From: Porogramme epimiltina
Taxonomy: Eukaryota; Basidiomycota; Agaricomycetes; Polyporales; Polyporaceae
Reading direction: 5' to 3'
DNA: 64,000 nucleotides
Assembly: GCA_900155495.1 (NCBI GenBank)
Contig: FTLJ01000108.1
Coordinates: 62,001 to 126,000 of the forward strand
The notes under the pieces were generated by a model. It was not told the origin of the DNA. It saw nothing but the letters and a program-made list of their open reading frames with translations, and searched no databases. Shown here piece after piece: positions 60,230-64,000 of the stretch. Position 1 is the stretch's first letter. Each line of letters starts with the position of its first letter. The position numbers and the translations under genes are program-made.

Positions 60230-61850
60230 CCAAAATAGCTAGACAAGAGCGGGAAACAACGAGTGTGGGCGCGAGAAGGTGGATTGTGGGGGAGGGAAGG
60301 AAGGAAGGAAGGGCGGGCGTTGAGGGGAGGAGGGGTCGCGGAGAGCAGATGGGCGGAGTAGGGGGCGGGGAAAGACCGGGCTTGTATATGATGATGATCC
60401 TCGCCCGTGCTCGTGCGCGGTCCGAACGTGAACCCGGGTCCGAGCGCGTCGAATCGCGATCGACGCGCATTCGCAAGGGGAGGGAGGCGACTTTCAGCCC
60501 GAGGTTTCCAAATCGGACGGAAGCACGCACAGGCGTGCGCGGGATGTGACCATACGGAAATCATTGGCTGGAAATCGCCGCGCGGGGATGCAGTCCGTTG
60601 AGCGCGCGATGCACAGATGATGGAAACGCGAGCACGTTCTCACCGTCATTGCGACCGCAGTGTCTGAGATGGCATGTAAACCGTGTGTTGATCCAGGACT
60701 ACAAGGCTGTCCTTTCTTGCCCAGGGCTTTCGCTTCTTGCTTGCTGACGATGTTGGCTCGCAGAAAACGACGTCGACAAGGCCCTACGGGTTTGCCAACT
60801 TCAGCCGGCAGCCACACGAAGAGGCCTCGCGCTTCAGTCCACCACGAGGTCGCATCCGTTCTGACGCCTTCTGTTTTGAGCTGCCAGATGTCGAGGTACA
60901 CGAGGACCGGTCATGAGTGCAAGGGAATAGGAACAGGATGCAAAGTGCGTGAGAACTGGCTAGGATCTGTTGCCAGCGGCACCGGGCTGGCGCCTGCGGT
61001 CAATGCGCTACTCTGCCTTCATGGGCCGAACGCGCCCTGCGAGAGCCAAGTTCTAGGTCTTCATAAACCAAGCTTTAAAGCCTCGAGGCCCCATACCCCT
61101 ATCCGGTTTGCTGGAGTGTATCCCATCCAGATCGCTTCTTCACAATTCATTGATCACATCTAGACATTCGACACAGTAGTCATTCTCCCAAAAACTTCCC
61201 ATACTCGGTGTCACCTACAGCCCCTTGCTCGCGCAGCGCTACATCTTCGGGTAGCTGTGGCGAGCACACGGAAACAGAAGATGTCGCAAGCCGGTGGCGT
61301 TCTCAACCTGACACCGGGACTCTCGGGCTGCCCACTATATTCACGCCAGATATCCCAGCCTACGCCCGACCTCGCGTCCGGGCAGTCCAAGCTCAAGAGG
61401 ACGGGTCCGACTGTGTCCCCGAGTATGGTGACATTGGGGAAGAAATATGTCAACTTGCATGTGTTCAGTGTCATCCGGCAGCGAGGAAACTCTTAGAACG
61501 AACGTGCATATTCTTTTGCGCTATAACTATTCTCAATTCGTTGGGCCCTTCACAAAGTCTTCCTCAGAGAGGTCTGATTGGACGGAGCCCCAGCGGGTCA
61601 CAGGAATTCACGTCGCGCTGGGGCGGCGAAGCACTTGACACAGCAGCTCCCACTACCGAGGACCCTACCGAACTTCGAAGAGCCAAGACCAGTGACTGCC
61701 GTACATAATTACGTATTCTAGTCTGCAGGACTGATCGATCTGACAGTAAGTAAGTAGCTGTAAGATCACCAAAGTGCACACCTTGACCGGTGCATGGGCG
61801 AGAGCTCAGCCTTGCTGATCAGGCACAATTCTTATGGAGAAGCTGGCCAA
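60230..61850. other. Intergenic region without a supported gene
   Basis: 60240-60560 is purine-rich on the plus strand and is the probable promoter of the minus-strand monooxygenase. The longer frames at 60660-61160 and 61208-61708 lack ATG starts in sensible context, domains and splice sites. Confidence 0.5.
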
Positions 61851-61942
61851 GCTGATATGGCCGAGTCGTTAAGGCGAGTGATTTGAATGCATTCATTATC
61901 ACTTGGGCGTTGCCCGCGTAGGTTCAAATCCTGCTGTCAGCG
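61851..61942 (+). tRNA. tRNA-Ser(UGA) with a 10-nt intron
   Basis: GCTGATA pairs with TGTCAGC (one G-T pair) in the acceptor stem; the discriminator base G is at 61942. The D-arm is TGGCCGAGTCGTTAAGGCG. The anticodon stem AGTGA/TCACT frames the loop TTTGAA-A with anticodon TGA, interrupted after position 37 by about 10 nt (TGCATTCATT), the canonical place for a tRNA intron. A long variable arm (TGGGCGTTGCCCGC), typical of tRNA-Ser, and a T-arm with GGTTCAAATCC follow. Confidence 0.93.
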
Positions 61943-61954
61943 CATCGAGCACTC

Positions 61955-61961
61955 TTTTTTT
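61955..61961 (+). terminator. RNA polymerase III terminator
   Basis: A run of seven T begins 13 nt after the tRNA, as expected for Pol III termination. Confidence 0.8.
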
Positions 61962-62604
61962 CATCGAGGCTATTCTGGGTGGCGTTGTGCACTGGTGCCT
62001 TGACGCGTTCTATTCCCGCATACGCGGGTATTTCGGGACCGTCGGGCTTGAGAGTTCGAAAGGCAAGTGGGGATATGGAAATGCGCAGGCGTGTGAGACG
62101 GGCGCAGCGTCTCCACGCCCAAGCTCGCGCGCGCACGCAGCGCCGGAGTACGGAATTATGATGACAGCGAGCGCAATCGCCTTTGTATTCTCCATTCCGG
62201 CGAGCGAGGGCAGACGAGGGGGTCTTTGCGTGTGCAGAGAGAGGATCACGACTGCACACAGTGGCTCTCGGGGTGATATAGCACACACAGCCATGCGGCG
62301 GAGGCCCTGGTGGGGGACGAGAGGCGGAGGACGATCGCCGGGGTCGCCAGTGCAAAACGGGGCGGGGAGCCCGGATCAGGGTGCGGGCGCGGCTGGCAGC
62401 CAACCGGCGGGCCAGAATGGGGACGGATTCAAAGTCCGCCGGGTGTTGGGAGGCTGGGCTGGGACGCCCGAGGACGGTCAAAGGCTTCGCCAACGCCCCC
62501 CTCGTCGCCGTACCGCGGCAGCCCACCATCGTCCTCGACGTCCCCCCCGCTCGTTTGTTTCCGTCTGCTCTTTCCCTTCTCAGCCCTCCGGGCGTCGTCG
62601 AGCC
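61962..62604. other. Promoter/5' region of the glycosyltransferase gene
   Basis: No independent gene seen. Long frames here are Arg/Pro/Gly-rich and caused by GC composition. Confidence 0.45.
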
Positions 62605-64000
62605 ATGCTCCGCCTGACCTCGGACAAGTTTCCCGTCTGTAAGTCCCGCCTCAGTGCCCCCGCAGCCTCATTGCCCCCGTGCTCATCGTTGTCGCGCCGC
62701 GCCTCCTCGCCACAGTCGTGCCATTTGGGGTCATTGGGTGAGTCCTCCACGTCCTCTGCGGCACCCTTTATCGCCCTCTTTCCGCCCGCTCACCGCTCCG
62801 CAGCTTCTACCGTTACTTGTGGTATCTAATCCGTATTGCCGCCTCCCTCACCTACCGCCCCGTCCCCCTCCCCGAGAACCCGACCTACATCGCTGAAGAA
62901 GATGTCACCATCATCGTGCCCACCATCGACGCCGGAGAGGAGTTCAAGGAGGCCGCACACTCATGGCTCGTAGGCAAGCCCAAGGAAATCATCATCATCA
63001 CCGAAGAGAAGATGCTTGGGCCCCTCCAGGAGCTCGCCAACGCCGTCGACCCAGAGCGCATCCGTGTCTTGACCGTGCCTTTTGCCAACAAGCGGTTGCA
63101 GATGTCCCACGGCATCAAGAACACCACGACGGACATCATCGTGTTCGCTGACGACGACGCTATCTGGCCGCCTACCCTCCTCCCGTACGTCCTCGCCTGC
63201 TTCGAGGACCAGAAAGTCGGCGGTGTCGGCACCTCGCAACGTGTGCAACCGGTTGGCAACCGCATGACGGTCTGGGAGGTCCTCGCCGCCTTCCGTCTCT
63301 CCATCCGCAACATCGAAATCTCCTCCTCGACGCATATCGACGGCGGCCTGCCGTGTCTTTCCGGCCGTACCGCTGCCTACCGCACAGTCATTCTCAAGGA
63401 CCCCGAGTTCCTCCACGGCTTCACCCACGATTACTGGCTTGGCAAATACCAGCTGAACTCGGGCGACGACAAGTTCCTCACGCGGTGGATGGTCGCCCAC
63501 GGATGGAGCACTTACGTCCAATGCTGCAAGGAAGCCGAGCTCCTGTCGACGATGAAGCCCAACTGGCGCTTCCTCAAGCAGGTCCTGCGGTGGACACGTA
63601 ACACATGGCGATCCGACCTTCGCTCGCTCTTCACGGAGCGACACATCTGGACATCGCACCCTTACGTCGCCTACACGATGGTAAGCGCCCATTGCGCCAA
63701 GACCGCATCGGCGAAACGCTGACAATGGGTACCAGGTGGACAAGTTGTTCAACCCCTTCACGCTGTTGGCGGGTCCTTTCTTCGTCGGCGTCGTCGTGTA
63801 CAAGTCGACTATTCCCCTCGATCAGGGCGGCTTCCACTTGCCATGGTGGTGAGTAGTCATCCTTCGAACTGTGATCAGCGGTGTTTGACATGGGCGGCGG
63901 GTGTAGGAACGTGATCATCAGCTACTTCGTGTGGCTGCTCGCGACCCGTACGGCCAAGCTGCTGCCCCATCTGTGGCACCGGCCGCAGGATGTCATCCAC
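62605..64000 (+). CDS. Family 2 processive glycosyltransferase (Cps1/hyaluronan synthase-like), 3' end missing
   Basis: A likely start is ATG 62605 (MLRLTSD). The exact first intron is unresolved: the good donor GTAAGT at about 62641 does not keep phase, while a weaker GTTTCC donor would. Exon 2 (about 62669-62738) encodes a membrane helix (LIAPVLIVVAPRLLATVVPF) and the main exon starts at about 62804 (FYRYLWYLIRIAASL). The GT2 core follows: VTIIVPTIDAG, then FADDDAIWPP (DxD metal/UDP site), GGLPCLSGRTAAYR, HDYWLGKYQLNSGDDKFLTRW (GDD) and QVLRWTRNTWRS (the Q/RxxRW motif of processive enzymes). After a 50-60-nt intron come membrane segments (FNPFTLLAGPFFVGVVVY; after a further intron IISYFVWLLATRTAKLL), and the frame leaves the window. 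It probably makes or exports a surface polysaccharide at the plasma membrane; the sugar is unknown. Confidence 0.87.

Noticed and set aside
60660..61708. Two plus-strand frames of about 166 codons
   Set aside because: Both begin at GTG rather than ATG and show no domain or splice support.

Overview
This 64 kb window is nuclear DNA of a filamentous basidiomycete, most likely an Agaricomycete. The reasons are many short introns (about 45-70 nt), spliced eukaryotic genes, a HET-domain gene pair, a fungal CigA/O-fucosyltransferase-like gene, a tRNA-Ser with a short anticodon-loop intron, and proteins of mushroom-type architecture. Splice sites were placed by eye, using canonical signals and comparison between paralogues inside the window.

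Layout. 1-1129 (-): 5' part of a type II membrane O-fucosyltransferase-like gene that runs off the left edge. 1535-29632: four tandem minus-strand copies of one 18-exon gene of the secreted glutaminase A (GtaA) family. Each has a signal peptide, a glutaminase-type ectodomain, one transmembrane helix and a cytosolic tail ending in a short coiled coil and a PPxY motif. Copy 3 carries a 1-nt frameshift. The spacers hold a complete non-autonomous LTR element (7902-10427; 193-bp LTRs, 5-bp target duplication), a candidate hAT-like MITE, a 384-bp insert with a 13-bp target duplication and a tRNA-Val-like segment, plus-strand relics of GtaA exons, and a junction joining a GtaA 3' end to the O-fucosyltransferase 5' flank. 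30651-31995 (-): old yellow enzyme-type flavin oxidoreductase with an altered active-site motif. 34099-37825 (+): a fifth, diverged GtaA paralogue in opposite orientation. 38653-39880 (-): a protein with two homeodomains. 41245-52060: two tandem HET-domain genes. Copy A is interrupted by TGA at codon 30, copy B is open, and inverted minisatellite arrays lie between them. 52567-56640 (-): intron-less FGAM synthase (purine synthesis). 57403-60229 (-): FAD-dependent monooxygenase of the salicylate hydroxylase type. 61851-61942 (+): tRNA-Ser(UGA). 62605-end (+): 5' part of a family 2 processive glycosyltransferase.

The region reads as housekeeping genes (FGAM synthase, tRNA, glycosyltransferase) next to two unstable blocks: a GtaA array that keeps being duplicated, converted and invaded by small elements, and a duplicated HET allorecognition locus with one copy decaying. 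The GtaA genes probably act in extracellular amide-nitrogen scavenging, and their tails suggest ubiquitin-linked turnover at the plasma membrane; this is inferred from domains only. I saw no prokaryotic-type system, CRISPR array or virus.
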